Assembly (NCBI GenBank): GCA_965242735.1
Contig: OZ251497.1
Coordinates: 1,798,001 to 1,862,000, forward strand
Length of the DNA: 64,000 bases
Reading direction: 5' to 3'
Origin: G958295645 sp965242735
GTDB taxonomy: Bacteria; Gemmatimonadota; Gemmatimonadetes; Longimicrobiales; Gaopeijiaceae
Part shown: positions 24,901 through 34,748 of the stretch, one piece after another
Position numbering within the stretch: position 1 is the first letter of the stretch
Layout of the letters: every line of letters starts with the position of its first letter
Position numbers and translations under genes: made by a program
Notes under the pieces: generated by a model
Databases searched by the model: none
Seen by the model: the letters and a program-made list of their open reading frames with translations, nothing else
Told to the model about the DNA's origin: nothing

Positions 24901-26362
24901 GCACGGGCTGTCCGTCGGCGTCAAGCGCCGCGAACACGACCGGCACCGGCAGCGTCGCTTCCCGGACGCCGCTCTGTCCGTCGCCTTGCACGACCCGAAG
25001 CGAGTCCGTCGCCTCTTCCGGCGTCAGCGCCGTGGCCGAGAGCTGCACGGACGGGCCGCCCGCGACGGCCACGGAAGCGACCAAGCGCTGCGCGCCGGCA
25101 CGGTCGCCCAGCGTCCAGGACGTGCCGGCGCGCCCTTCGGCGTCCGTCGCCACGGTGTCGGAACCCGCCGCGCCGTCCCCTCGCGCCGCCACGAACACCA
25201 CGCGGACGCCCGGAACCGGTTCGCCGGGTCCGTCCAGCGCCAGCACGACCACGGCCTCGCGCAACGCGCGCCCTTGGAGTCCGGTCTGCCCGTCGCCTTG
25301 CACGACCCGCAGCGAGTCCGTCGCCTCTTCCGGCGTCAGCGCCGTGGCCGAGAGCTGCGCGGACGGGCCGCCGCCACTGGCCACGGAAGCGACCAGGCTC
25401 TGCTCGCCGGCGCGGTCGCCGAGCGTCCACGACGTGGCCGCGCGCCCTTCGGCGTCCGTCGCCACGGTGTCGGAACCCGCCGCGCCATCCCCGTCCGCCG
25501 GCGCGAACGCCACGCGGACGCCGGGAACCGGTTCGCCCCGCCCGTCCAGCGCCAGCACGACCACGGCCTCGCGCAACGCGCGCCCTTGGAGTCCGGTCTG
25601 CCCGTCGCCTTGCACGACCTGAAGCGAGTCCGTCGCCTCTTCCGGCGTCAGGGCCGTGGCCGAGAGCTGCACCGACGGGCCGCCGCCGCCGGCCACGGAA
25701 GCGACCAGGCTCTGCGCGCCGGCGCGGTCGCCGAGCGTCCACGACGTGGCCGCGCGCCCTTCGGCGTCCGTCGCCGCCGTTGCCGGGGCGGCCGTGCCGT
25801 CCCCTTCCGCCGGAGCGAAGACCACCGTCACGCCTTCGATCGGCGAGCCCCCGGCATCGTCGGTCCGGACGACCACGTCCGCCGGAAGCGCGAGCCCCTG
25901 GCGCACTGCCTGCTCCGCGCCCGACACCACGCTCACCGTCGCCGGCTCCTGCGCCACCGTGACTTCGGCCGTCGCGCTCAGGTCCTGAAACGACGCCGTC
26001 AGCATCCCCGACCCGCTCGCGACGGCCTCGACGACGCCTCCGTCCGTGACCGTGAACACCGCCGGCCGGCTGCTGCTCCATCGGACCGCGCCGGCAAACG
26101 CGGCCCCGTACTGGTCCGTCATCGAGGCGGTGACCACCGCCGTGTCCCCGAGCGACGCGAACGTCACCGACGAAGGAACGATGGCCAGCGACACCGGGCG
26201 AGACGGCGCAGGCCCGTCGTCGCACGAAGCCATGGCGACGACGGCCGTGCAAGCCAGCAGCCATCGCCGCCAACAGCGGCGCAGCGTGTCGCGCTCCACG
26301 CCGACTTGACGTGCCAGCCCTCTTACACTATCGGGGGGGGGGGGGGGGGGAGAGAGATTCAT
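21986..26362 (-). CDS. Ig-repeat surface metalloprotease lipoprotein with homopolymer at its start
   Basis: A 1458-aa protein. A lipobox-type leader (RRWLLACTAVVAMASCDD) is followed by one Big_2-like domain and eight bacterial Ig-like (Big_1/invasin-type) repeats of about 100 residues marked TPEEATDSLRVVQGDGQ and TTDARGRAQTSWTLG. The C-terminal module is a zinc protease with FAHELGHLISLEHAPCG (HExxHxxxxxH) and a beta-sandwich tail. That module is shared with the proteins at 47751-49382 and 60895-64000. From ATG 26362 the second part of the leader is six prolines encoded by an 18-C tract, so slippage would switch translation. A GTG at 26299, past the tract, is the alternative start and would escape that switch. 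Confidence 0.85.
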   Translation of the reverse strand: MNLSPPPPPPDSVRGLARQVGVERDTLRRCWRRWLLACTAVVAMASCDDGPAPSRPVSLAIVPSSVTFASLGDTAVVTASMTDQYGAAFAGAVRWSSSRPAVFTVTDGGVVEAVASGSGMLTASFQDLSATAEVTVAQEPATVSVVSGAEQAVRQGLALPADVVVRTDDAGGSPIEGVTVVFAPAEGDGTAAPATAATDAEGRAATSWTLGDRAGAQSLVASVAGGGGPSVQLSATALTPEEATDSLQVVQGDGQTGLQGRALREAVVVLALDGRGEPVPGVRVAFAPADGDGAAGSDTVATDAEGRAATSWTLGDRAGEQSLVASVASGGGPSAQLSATALTPEEATDSLRVVQGDGQTGLQGRALREAVVVLALDGPGEPVPGVRVVFVAARGDGAAGSDTVATDAEGRAGTSWTLGDRAGAQRLVASVAVAGGPSVQLSATALTPEEATDSLRVVQGDGQSGVREATLPVPVVFAALDADGQPVPGVEVSFAPNRRNGRADPRSATTDARGRAQTSWTLGASLGTQVLTATAGGVSVQATATALTPEEAADSLRVVEGDGQRGVREATLPAPVVVVLLGTDGQPVPGVEVSFAPNRRSGRAAPRSATTDALGRAQTSWTLGASLGRQVLAATAADVSTRATATATTPEEAADSLRVVEGGGQRGVPEATLPAPVVFAVLDANGRGVPGVEVSFSPNRWHGRADPRSATTDARGRARTFWTLGTSLGTQVLTATAAEVSTRATATATTPEEAADSLRVVEGDGQRGRPGAPLSAPVVFAVLDAAGQPVLGVKVAFSTAAGNGRADPRSATTDARGRAQTSWTLGAPLGAQALTATAAGLSAQATATALVPEDHAADIRVVSGNGQRGVQGATLPARVVFAVLDTAGRGVPDIEVAFSTAAGNGRADPGSATTDARGRAQTSWTLGAPLGAQALTATAAGLSVQATAEATDAPSLPTVRVAAAYLVQAAQDSAGSVPLIAGRPARLRVFAVGDGSPTARFRPLALFYRGSTVVDSVRLDSGAVSATMDEGAEDESFDATIPGSLVKPGLKMVVELDPDDEVAVADGSVTRFPATGRAGVLVQELPSFPLTLVPFHFATPGNTGANAAITAQAQDMAGADTEGIISYTRNVLPIGDISVTARQPFVSGADTAVGLYTVLGELGVVRHADGSSEHYHALVAEYRRVRGISYGVSGQAGFPWYIAATTTHHVDGSAFSADSVAKVFAHELGHLISLEHAPCGRPSGLDPDFPYSDGSIGTYGYSFSDTFVSGLVKPAMPDVMGYCSPSVWISDYHFKKAMDYRRSLASRAGRAPVASGKTLLLWGSVEDGGEMRLEPAFASDGPVKLPESAGPYRLEGLAANGESLFRLAFSPDPVVHGGGGTFVFALPFEEAWTGALDRIELTGPEGATAVDRAVGERAAMLIDRATGQVRSIVRNWSGALPAAFGAPNTVVIRRGLPR
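23530..25790. repeat. tandem ~300-bp Ig-domain repeats
   Basis: Eight in-frame units of about 300-315 bp encode the Big_1-type repeats. Neighbouring units are very similar at the DNA level; for example, the segments near 23523-23640 and 23825-23940 are almost identical over about 120 bp. This indicates recent duplication or ongoing recombination. Confidence 0.85.
26266..26350. repeat. homopolymer cassette, copy 1 (18 G on plus strand)
   Basis: 18 G residues at 26333-26350 follow about 65 bp that match 60204-60277 closely (for example GCAGCGTGTCG, GACTTGAC). On the minus strand it encodes a Pro run followed by DSVRGLARQVGVERDTLRR, the same HTH-like segment as in the regulator at 59946-60753. 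Here it is fused to the leader of the Ig-repeat metalloprotease. Confidence 0.85.
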
Positions 26363-26393
26363 AGTGAAATCCTATCAGGACGGCTAATAGACG

Positions 26394-26960
26394 TCAATAG
26401 TCCACCCACCTTGGATCTAGGTAGGGGGGCGCGTGCGGGCCCTCGCCCACGAGGCCGGCCAGCCCGATCTCGCGCACCAGCCAAGCGCCGGTGGCGGTCC
26501 GCACCACGACGAAGGGAACCCGCGCCGCTCCGCCGCCCGCCAAGTCCACGACGGCCAAGAGGCGGATCGACCCGTCAGCGCGGGCCGGCGCCGACGGGGA
26601 CGCTTCGCGAACTTCGCGCGCGACCGCCCCGTCCAAGAGCGCCGCCACGACGGCCATGCGCCGCTCGACGGCGGCGGGCGACGCGCAAGCGCGGGCCATC
26701 CGCACCCACGACCCCAAGCGTCGCAGCGCGCATCCCGGGCCGCCACGGCCGCCCAACGGACCCGACGCGGTCCCGAACAGCGCCGCCATGGTTGCGTGGT
26801 CCCCCCGGCCGGCCGCGTCCAGGAACCGCTGCACGACCCCGGCCGGTCGCGCCGGCGCCGCGCCAATCGGCGAGGGCGGCGAGGGCGAACAGGCCGCCAT
26901 GGTCCCTACGACCGCCGCAAGGCCGATCCACCGCCGCCACCGAGCGCCCTGCCGACTCAC
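26394..26960 (-). CDS. lipoprotein, function unknown
   Basis: A protein of about 188 aa. The N-terminus is Arg/Trp-rich, then a hydrophobic stretch ending in a lipobox (IGLAAVVGTMAACSPSP). The mature part has no family I recognise (VVQRFLDAAGRGDHATMAALFGTASGPLGGRGG; VPFVVVRTATGAWLVREIGLAG). It resembles short lipoproteins with an NTF2-like or DUF4440-like fold that carry a small-molecule pocket, but this is weak. GTG 26960 is chosen because it begins just before the signal peptide; the frame is open to an ATG at 27017. Confidence 0.6.
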   Translation of the reverse strand: MSRQGARWRRWIGLAAVVGTMAACSPSPPSPIGAAPARPAGVVQRFLDAAGRGDHATMAALFGTASGPLGGRGGPGCALRRLGSWVRMARACASPAAVERRMAVVAALLDGAVAREVREASPSAPARADGSIRLLAVVDLAGGGAARVPFVVVRTATGAWLVREIGLAGLVGEGPHAPPYLDPRWVDY

Positions 26961-27109
26961 GCGCCGGTCGGCGCCGGGCACCCGGCGGCCGTCTCGGTCA
27001 CGCCGCCCCGCAACCAAACACGACGGCCCTCGCGGTCACGCCGCCCCCAAGCCGGGCCCAGCGCCTGCGGACCGCGCCGCCCGAGGTCCGGACCCCCAAC
27101 GCCCCGCAG

Positions 27110-29746
<2,637 letters not shown>

Positions 29747-29813
29747 TCGTCTTCTCCCGTCGATGTTCCATTGCTCGGCTCGCCCGGCCCAGTGCCGGAC
29801 GGCGTCGCGCGAT

Positions 29814-29912
29814 CTGCCATTTTGGCAGGACCGGGGCCGTCCAAGGGCCTGCGATCTGCCATTTTGGCAGGAAAGCAGGTGACAACGGGCCTCTTTCCTG
29901 CCATTTTGGCAG
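29814..29912. promoter_or_regulatory. three identical 15-bp palindromes at 42-bp spacing
   Basis: CTGCCATTTTGGCAG (arms CTGCCA/TGGCAG, three-base centre) occurs at 29814-29828, 29856-29870 and 29898-29912. The start-to-start distance is exactly 42 bp both times, four helical turns. The third copy extends to a 19-bp palindrome (TCC...GGA). The array lies 68-166 bp upstream of clpB and 37-135 bp upstream of the divergent lipoprotein gene. It is neither CIRCE nor HAIR. It is probably a binding array for an unknown heat-shock regulator. Confidence 0.8.
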
Positions 29913-29948
29913 GACTCCCGCCCTTTCCGCCTTCCCCGCCCTCAGTAG

Positions 29949-30413
29949 ATGAAAGAATCGGACCAGCGCAGCCTCGGACGGCGACCGCGCGACGGTGCGA
30001 CCAGCCGAACCGCCTCGCTGGGCCGCGCCTTTGGCAACGCGGACAGGTCGATCCCCGCCAGCGGCCGCGCCTCGTTGCGCGGCCGGTCCGCCCGATGCAA
30101 GCGCGCCCTCGCGGCATGGGCCGGGGCCGCCCTGGCTTGCAGTCCGCAGACCGCTGGGCCCGCCGCCGAAGCGTTGGACCGGGAAGCGTTCGTCGAGACC
30201 TACGCGGCACTCCGGCTGGCCGCTCTGCAGTCGCCCAGCGGCGTGGTCTCGGACCGCGATCGGGATCGGGTCCTCGCCGAACACGGCACGTCCGCCGAAG
30301 CCCTGCTGGCGTTCGTGGAGCGCCATGGAGAAGACCTAGTCTTCATGGAAGAGGTCTGGGAAGAAGCGCAGGAGGCGATCCGGGAGGTCCAGGACGGCTG
30401 GACGGCTCGCTGA
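29949..30413 (+). CDS. DUF4296-like lipoprotein
   Basis: A 154-aa protein, divergent from clpB. A long Arg-rich N-terminus precedes RALAAWAGAALACS, which ends in a lipobox-like LAC. The mature part (EAFVETYAALRLAALQ, then VLAEHGTSAEALLAFVERHG and EDLVFMEEVWEEAQEAI) resembles small helical DUF4296-type periplasmic lipoproteins. The gene starts 37 bp after the palindrome array and may share regulation with clpB. The real start may lie closer to the signal peptide. Confidence 0.55.
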   Translation: MKESDQRSLGRRPRDGATSRTASLGRAFGNADRSIPASGRASLRGRSARCKRALAAWAGAALACSPQTAGPAAEALDREAFVETYAALRLAALQSPSGVVSDRDRDRVLAEHGTSAEALLAFVERHGEDLVFMEEVWEEAQEAIREVQDGWTAR

Positions 30414-30758
30414 CGCGGCCCGGGGCTCCGGCCCGAGCGCCCGCAACAACCGGCCCGCGAGCGGCACGCCGCCCGTCGCAAGGCCGCGTCCGCACCGGCT
30501 TCGCCCTCCCGTCGCCCGCGTCTTCACGAGCTTCGGCCGCGCGTCTTCGTCGCGCACCCCGAGGGCGGCAGGCCCCCCTTTCACGAGGCCGCGCCCAAGA
30601 GGGCGCGGGGACTCCTTCAGCTCGCCGCTTTCGGAGCATCGGCCATCAGATCGCGCCCAAGCGCGCGCGGGGGCGCCCCGGAGGCGGAGGCGCTGCGCTG
30701 GCCGGGCCTGATCGCGCCCAAAGCGCGCGCGGGCGCCTGCCAGTGAGCAAGAGACGCG
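30414..30758. other. intergenic region with three 61-62-bp tandem units
   Basis: No gene is seen. The element CGCGCCCAA(G/A) recurs at 30590, 30652 and 30713; the second and third units share a longer match (GATCGCGCCCAA followed by GCGCGCGCGGG). The block lies downstream of both flanking convergent genes. Confidence 0.6.
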
Positions 30759-31172
30759 CTAGCCGGCCAGCAGGGTCGCCTCCCGGCGAATCTGCTCCAC
30801 CATCGAATAGAACCCGTTGCGGCGGTTGGGGCTGAGCGCGTCGGCCAGCTTCAGGCGTTCGAAGATGTCCGAAATGTCCACCGCCAAGACCGCTTCGGGC
30901 CGCTTGCCGTTGAGAAGGCCGGCCAGAATCGCGAGCAGCCCCTTCACGATTTCGGACTCGGAGTCCCCCACGAAGGCGAACACGGGAGGATCCCCATCGT
31001 CCAGCCCGGCCACCAGCCACGCCGGGCTCATGCACCCGCGAACCTGCGTCTCGCGGGTCTTCAGTTCCGGGGGCATGGGCGGCAGCTGCCTGCCGAGCTG
31101 GATGATGTAGTGGTAGCGAAGGGTTCGATCCGGCAGGCTCGCCAGCCTGCTCTCGAGATCGGCTAGTTCCAT
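30759..31172 (-). CDS. sufE: SufE-family cysteine desulfurase partner
   Basis: A 137-aa protein that accepts persulfide sulfur from SufS and passes it to Fe-S assembly. The acceptor cysteine is in TQVRGCMSPAWLV. The N-terminal LESRLASLPDRTLRYHYIIQLG and the segment EIVKGLLAILAGLLNGK are typical of SufE. The start at 31172 is set by AAGGAGG eight bases upstream; an in-frame ATG at 31202 lacks such a site. No other suf genes are nearby. Confidence 0.93.
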   Translation of the reverse strand: MELADLESRLASLPDRTLRYHYIIQLGRQLPPMPPELKTRETQVRGCMSPAWLVAGLDDGDPPVFAFVGDSESEIVKGLLAILAGLLNGKRPEAVLAVDISDIFERLKLADALSPNRRNGFYSMVEQIRREATLLAG

Positions 31173-31219
31173 TCGGCTTCCTCCTTGCGGCGAACCGAAC
31201 ATAATGCGAAGATGGTCGG

Positions 31220-32311
31220 ATGAGGCTCCCCCTGATGCGCGGACGCGCCGTCCCCTACGATCCGCCGAACCGCTTCGAGCGCGTCCACATGGTCCCCGGC
31301 GACGCCTGCGCGCTGGACCCGCCCAGCCGCCCGAACCAGCCCGACCGCCCTGGCTCGTCCCCCCGCACGGAGTTCATCGCCGACGCGTCCAGGCAGATCC
31401 TCTCGTCCAACCGGAGCCCCGACATCCCGTTCAGTCATTCGATCAACCCCTACCGCGGCTGCGAGCACGGATGCGTCTACTGCTACGCCCGTCCCACGCA
31501 CGAGTACCTGGGGTTCTCGTCCGGCCTGGACTTCGAGCGCAAGATCATGGTGAAGCACGAGGCCCCCGCCCTGCTGCGCCGCGCGCTCTCGCGGCGGTCG
31601 TGGAAGCCTTCGGTCATCGGCATTTCTGGAGTGACGGACCCGTACCAGCCCGTGGAGCGCCGCCTCGGAATCACCCGGGGCTGCCTGTCCGTCCTGCGCG
31701 ACTTCCGGAATCCCGCGTGCGTGGTGACGAAGAATCATCTGGTGACTAGGGACCGCGACATCCTGGCGGAGATGGCCGGCTTCGACTGCGCCAGCGCGAC
31801 GCTGTCGGTGACGACGCTGGACCCCGAGCTGCAGCGCGTCATGGAGCCCCGGACCTCGATTCCGGCAAGACGACTGGAGGCCATTCGTATCCTGGCGGGG
31901 GCGGGCGTTCCCGTCTGCGTGAACGTCGCCCCCGTGATCCCCGGGCTGACCGACCACGAGATGCCGGCCATCCTGGAAGCCGCCGCCGAGGCGGGCGCCA
32001 CCCGTGCCGCCTTTCTGCTCCTGCGACTGCCCGCCGGCGTGGACCGCCACTTCGAGACCTGGCTGTCCACGCGGCTCCCGGACCGAAAGGAGCGGGTCCT
32101 CGCCCGGATTCGCGAGACCCGAGGAGGAAAGCTTGACGACTCGGCGTTCCACCGCCGTTTCCGGGGCCAAGGCCAGTACGCCGAACACCTGGCCGGGCTG
32201 TTCAGGGTCGCGGCTCGGAAGTTCGGCCTGGACCGGCCTCCGCCTCGGCTGTCGGCAAGCGGATTCACGCACCCGCGACGCCAGCGCGACTTGTTCGGGC
32301 TTGGCCCGTGA
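31220..32311 (+). CDS. PA0069-family radical SAM protein
   Basis: A 363-aa radical SAM protein. The [4Fe-4S] motif is GCEHGCVYCYAR (CxxxCxxC). RTEFIADASRQILSSNRSPDIPF and SINPYRGCEHGC mark the PA0069/spore-lyase-like subgroup, and ISGVTDPYQPVE and VNVAPVIPGLTD follow in the usual order. The physiological reaction of this widespread family is unknown. The ATG at 31220 or one five codons later could be used. It is divergent from sufE with only 47 bp between starts. Confidence 0.9.
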   Translation: MRLPLMRGRAVPYDPPNRFERVHMVPGDACALDPPSRPNQPDRPGSSPRTEFIADASRQILSSNRSPDIPFSHSINPYRGCEHGCVYCYARPTHEYLGFSSGLDFERKIMVKHEAPALLRRALSRRSWKPSVIGISGVTDPYQPVERRLGITRGCLSVLRDFRNPACVVTKNHLVTRDRDILAEMAGFDCASATLSVTTLDPELQRVMEPRTSIPARRLEAIRILAGAGVPVCVNVAPVIPGLTDHEMPAILEAAAEAGATRAAFLLLRLPAGVDRHFETWLSTRLPDRKERVLARIRETRGGKLDDSAFHRRFRGQGQYAEHLAGLFRVAARKFGLDRPPPRLSASGFTHPRRQRDLFGLGP

Positions 32312-32359
32312 AGTTCCCGGCTTCGCGCCGCTCGCCGCCGTCTCCGGCCAAGCGGTTCC

Positions 32360-32388
32360 GACCGGGCCCGTGAGGTCCCCGCCCGGTC
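32360..32388. terminator. candidate hairpin between convergent genes
   Basis: GACCGGGC and GCCCGGTC form an 8-bp perfect stem with a 13-base loop between the radical SAM gene and the cytochrome stop codon. There is no T-run, so factor-independent termination is uncertain. Confidence 0.3.
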
Positions 32389-32920
32389 AGAAGCGGCTCA
32401 GCATGTAGGCGTAGGCGGCCACGGCCGCGACTTGGTCGTCCGTGAGGGGCATTCCGGCCCGGGGCAGCATGGCGCCCGGATGCTCGAGGGGCTGGGCCAC
32501 GCCCGTCTTCACGAGCTCCACGATCGACGCGTACTCGCCGTCCACGTTGATCCACTCCGAATCCGTGAGGTCCGGCGCCAGCGGTCCCCCGGCGCCGTCC
32601 GCCATGTGGCACGTGTAGCAGATGCCGCCTCCCTCGAAGAGCTCCTTGCCTTCCTCGACCATCGCTACCGTCACGCCCTCGGGCAACGCCGCCGGATCGA
32701 TCTCGAGCGTTGCGGACTCTCCGCCCTGCGCGTCCTGCGCGCCCGAGGTCTCTCCCGCCGCCGCCTCGCCGCCGGTGTCCGCCGGAGCCTCGCCGTCCGG
32801 CGAATCCCCCGCCCCGCACGCCAAGCACAACGCCAGCCAAGCCGGTCCAGCCTTCCGCGCCGCCTTGGTCCGCGCCGCCCTGCCGGTCCATGTCCGAGCC
32901 CGTTCCATGATCGCCCCCAA
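32387..32920 (-). CDS. c-type cytochrome, probably lipid-anchored
   Basis: A 177-aa protein with one haem site CYTCH (GKELFEGGGICYTCHMADG) and a C-terminal Met in GAMLPRAGMPLTDDQ as the probable axial ligand. The class I cytochrome c fold ends in VAAVAAYAYMLSRF. The N-terminus is Arg/Lys-rich, then hydrophobic (GPAWLALCLACGAGD) with a lipobox-like cysteine, followed by an acidic low-complexity linker of about 40 residues. It is probably a periplasmic electron carrier. Its redox partner is not evident, although the ferredoxin-reductase-like gene is the next locus. Confidence 0.88.
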   Translation of the reverse strand: MGAIMERARTWTGRAARTKAARKAGPAWLALCLACGAGDSPDGEAPADTGGEAAAGETSGAQDAQGGESATLEIDPAALPEGVTVAMVEEGKELFEGGGICYTCHMADGAGGPLAPDLTDSEWINVDGEYASIVELVKTGVAQPLEHPGAMLPRAGMPLTDDQVAAVAAYAYMLSRF

Positions 32921-33077
32921 GTCGTCCTTACGCGTTCGTCCTGTGCAAGCCTTCGTTTGCCAAGCGCAATTTGCATTCTAGAATAGGGATGGTCAACTGC
33001 GGGCCGAGACGGACAGCGGCGGAACCGCGGGCCGCCGGGCGCACTTGACGCGACGCTCCACCACCACCCCGCGCCGA

Positions 33078-33186
33078 GACGGCCTCGCGGGCCACAAAGC
33101 CATCCTAGCGCCGACTCGGCGTACGCGTTCGAGCTGGCCGAGAACGCCGGGACGGCCTCGCGGGCCACGAAGCCATCCTAGCCGGC
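33078..33186. repeat. 73-bp direct duplication directly before a start codon
   Basis: GACGGCCTCGCGGGCCAC followed by RAAGCCATCCTAGC occurs at 33078 and 33151. The second copy ends just before the ATG at 33188 of the flavoprotein gene. Confidence 0.8.
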
Positions 33187-33187
33187 C

Positions 33188-34627
33188 ATGGCCCGGAGCC
33201 ACCTCATGGAACCCACGCACCGCATCGCCGTCGTCGGCGCCGGGCCGGCCGGCTTCTTCACAGTCGCCGCTCTGCTCAAGTCCCTGCCCGGAGCGTCGGC
33301 CGACCTCTTCAGCCGCTTCCCCGCTCCCTACGGACTGGTTCGCGACGGCGTGGCCCCCGACCACGAGCCCATCAAGTCCGTCTCGAAGGTCTTCGCCCGC
33401 CTGCTGGACCGCGACCGGGTCCGGTACTTCGGCAACGTGGACGTCGGCCGCGACGTGTCCGTCGAAGAGCTGCGCGGCCTCTACGACCAGATCGTGTACG
33501 CCGTGGGATCGCAGACGGACCGGCGCTTGGGCATCCCCGGCGAGGACTTGGCGGGCAGCAGCCCCGCGACCGCGTTCGTGGGCTGGTACAACGGGCACCC
33601 GAGCTACCGAGACGCGCGCTTCGACTTGGGATGCCGAACCGTCGCCGTGGTGGGCAACGGAAACGTCGCCCTCGACGTCGCGCGCATCCTGGCGCTGGAT
33701 CCGGACCGGCTGGCCACAACCGACGTCGCCTGCCACGCTCTGGCGGCCCTGCGGGAAAGCCGCGTGCGCGAAGTGGTGGTGCTGGGGCGACGGGGGCCGG
33801 CGCAGGCGTCGTTTTCCACCCCCGAGCTCAAGGAATTCGGCAAGCTGGCGGGCGTGTCGCCGACGGCGGACGAGCGCGAGCTGGCGCTGGATCCAGCCAG
33901 CGAAGCCCTGGTCGCTTCGGACCGCGTGCGGGCGCGCAACATGGCGGCGCTGCGCGAGTACGGCCGCGCCGAACCAAGGGCGGGCGACCGAACGGTGCGG
34001 TTCCGGTTCTTGGCGTCGCCGGTGGCCATCGAGGGGAAAGGAGGCCGCGTGACCGGGATTCGGGTCGAGCGCAACGAGCTGGTCGCGGAGGCGGACGGCG
34101 CGGTCCGGGCGCGGGGCACAGGCGTCCACGAGACGATCGAATGCGGGATGGCGCTGCGCTCTGTCGGCTACAGGGGCCAGCCGCTGCCGGGCGTGCCGTT
34201 CGACGAGCGCCGGGGGGTGATTCCCAACGAGCGCGGCAGGGTCACGGACCTTGGTGGGACGCCGCTTCCCGGCGAGTACGTGTCGGGATGGGCCAAGCGC
34301 GGACCGTCCGGCGTGATCGGCACCAACAAGGCGGACGCGACCGAGACGGTCGAGGCCTTGGTGGACGACGTGCAGGCGGGAATCAGTCTGCGCGCGCGAC
34401 GGGCCGCGAACGGAGGCGGCGGTGCCTCGGGCGCCCGTGCCGAGCCCCCGCTGGGCGATCTGCTGCGCGCCCGGGGCGTTCGGTGGATCGGCAAGGAGGG
34501 ATGGCGGCGGCTGGACGCGCACGAGACGGCGCTGGGCAGTCGGCAGGGCCGTCCCCGCGTGAAGATGTGCACGGTGAAGGAGATGCTGGCGGCCGCGGCG
34601 AAGCCGGCGGGCTCCCAGGATTCCTAG
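33188..34627 (+). CDS. ferredoxin-NADP+ reductase / adrenodoxin reductase-type flavoprotein
   Basis: A 479-aa FAD enzyme of the FprA/adrenodoxin-reductase group. The FAD site is RIAVVGAGPAGFFTV, FPAPYGLVRDGVAPDH is the family signature, and VAVVGNGNVALDVARIL is the NADP site. IECGMALRSVGYRGQPLPG and SGWAKRGPSGVIGTNKADA complete the domain. A C-terminal extension (LLRARGVRWIGKEGWRRLD) is as in mycobacterial FprA. It transfers electrons between NADPH and a ferredoxin. The ATG at 33188 follows a 73-bp duplicated element; an internal ATG seven codons on is possible. Confidence 0.92.
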   Translation: MARSHLMEPTHRIAVVGAGPAGFFTVAALLKSLPGASADLFSRFPAPYGLVRDGVAPDHEPIKSVSKVFARLLDRDRVRYFGNVDVGRDVSVEELRGLYDQIVYAVGSQTDRRLGIPGEDLAGSSPATAFVGWYNGHPSYRDARFDLGCRTVAVVGNGNVALDVARILALDPDRLATTDVACHALAALRESRVREVVVLGRRGPAQASFSTPELKEFGKLAGVSPTADERELALDPASEALVASDRVRARNMAALREYGRAEPRAGDRTVRFRFLASPVAIEGKGGRVTGIRVERNELVAEADGAVRARGTGVHETIECGMALRSVGYRGQPLPGVPFDERRGVIPNERGRVTDLGGTPLPGEYVSGWAKRGPSGVIGTNKADATETVEALVDDVQAGISLRARRAANGGGGASGARAEPPLGDLLRARGVRWIGKEGWRRLDAHETALGSRQGRPRVKMCTVKEMLAAAAKPAGSQDS

Positions 34628-34632
34628 GCCGA

Positions 34633-34748
34633 GGCCAAGCCTCGAGCCCGCCTGCTCGCCCGGCCATCTCCAGCCCAGCCCTAGGCACCCGCGGCCAAGC
34701 CTCGAGCCTGCCTCGGCGCCCAGGCCGTCACCGGCCTAGCCCCTAGGC
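34633..34748. repeat. ~60-bp direct duplication in a convergent spacer
   Basis: GGCCAAGCCTCGAGCC occurs at 34633 and 34693, and CCCTAGGC near 34679 and 34741. The repeat fills the space between the flavoprotein gene and feoB, which are convergent. Confidence 0.6.

Noticed and set aside
29814..29912. CRISPR array
   Set aside because: Regular spacing is suggestive, but there are only three copies, each repeat is a 15-bp perfect palindrome, and no cas genes or leader are present. The promoter position fits operators better.
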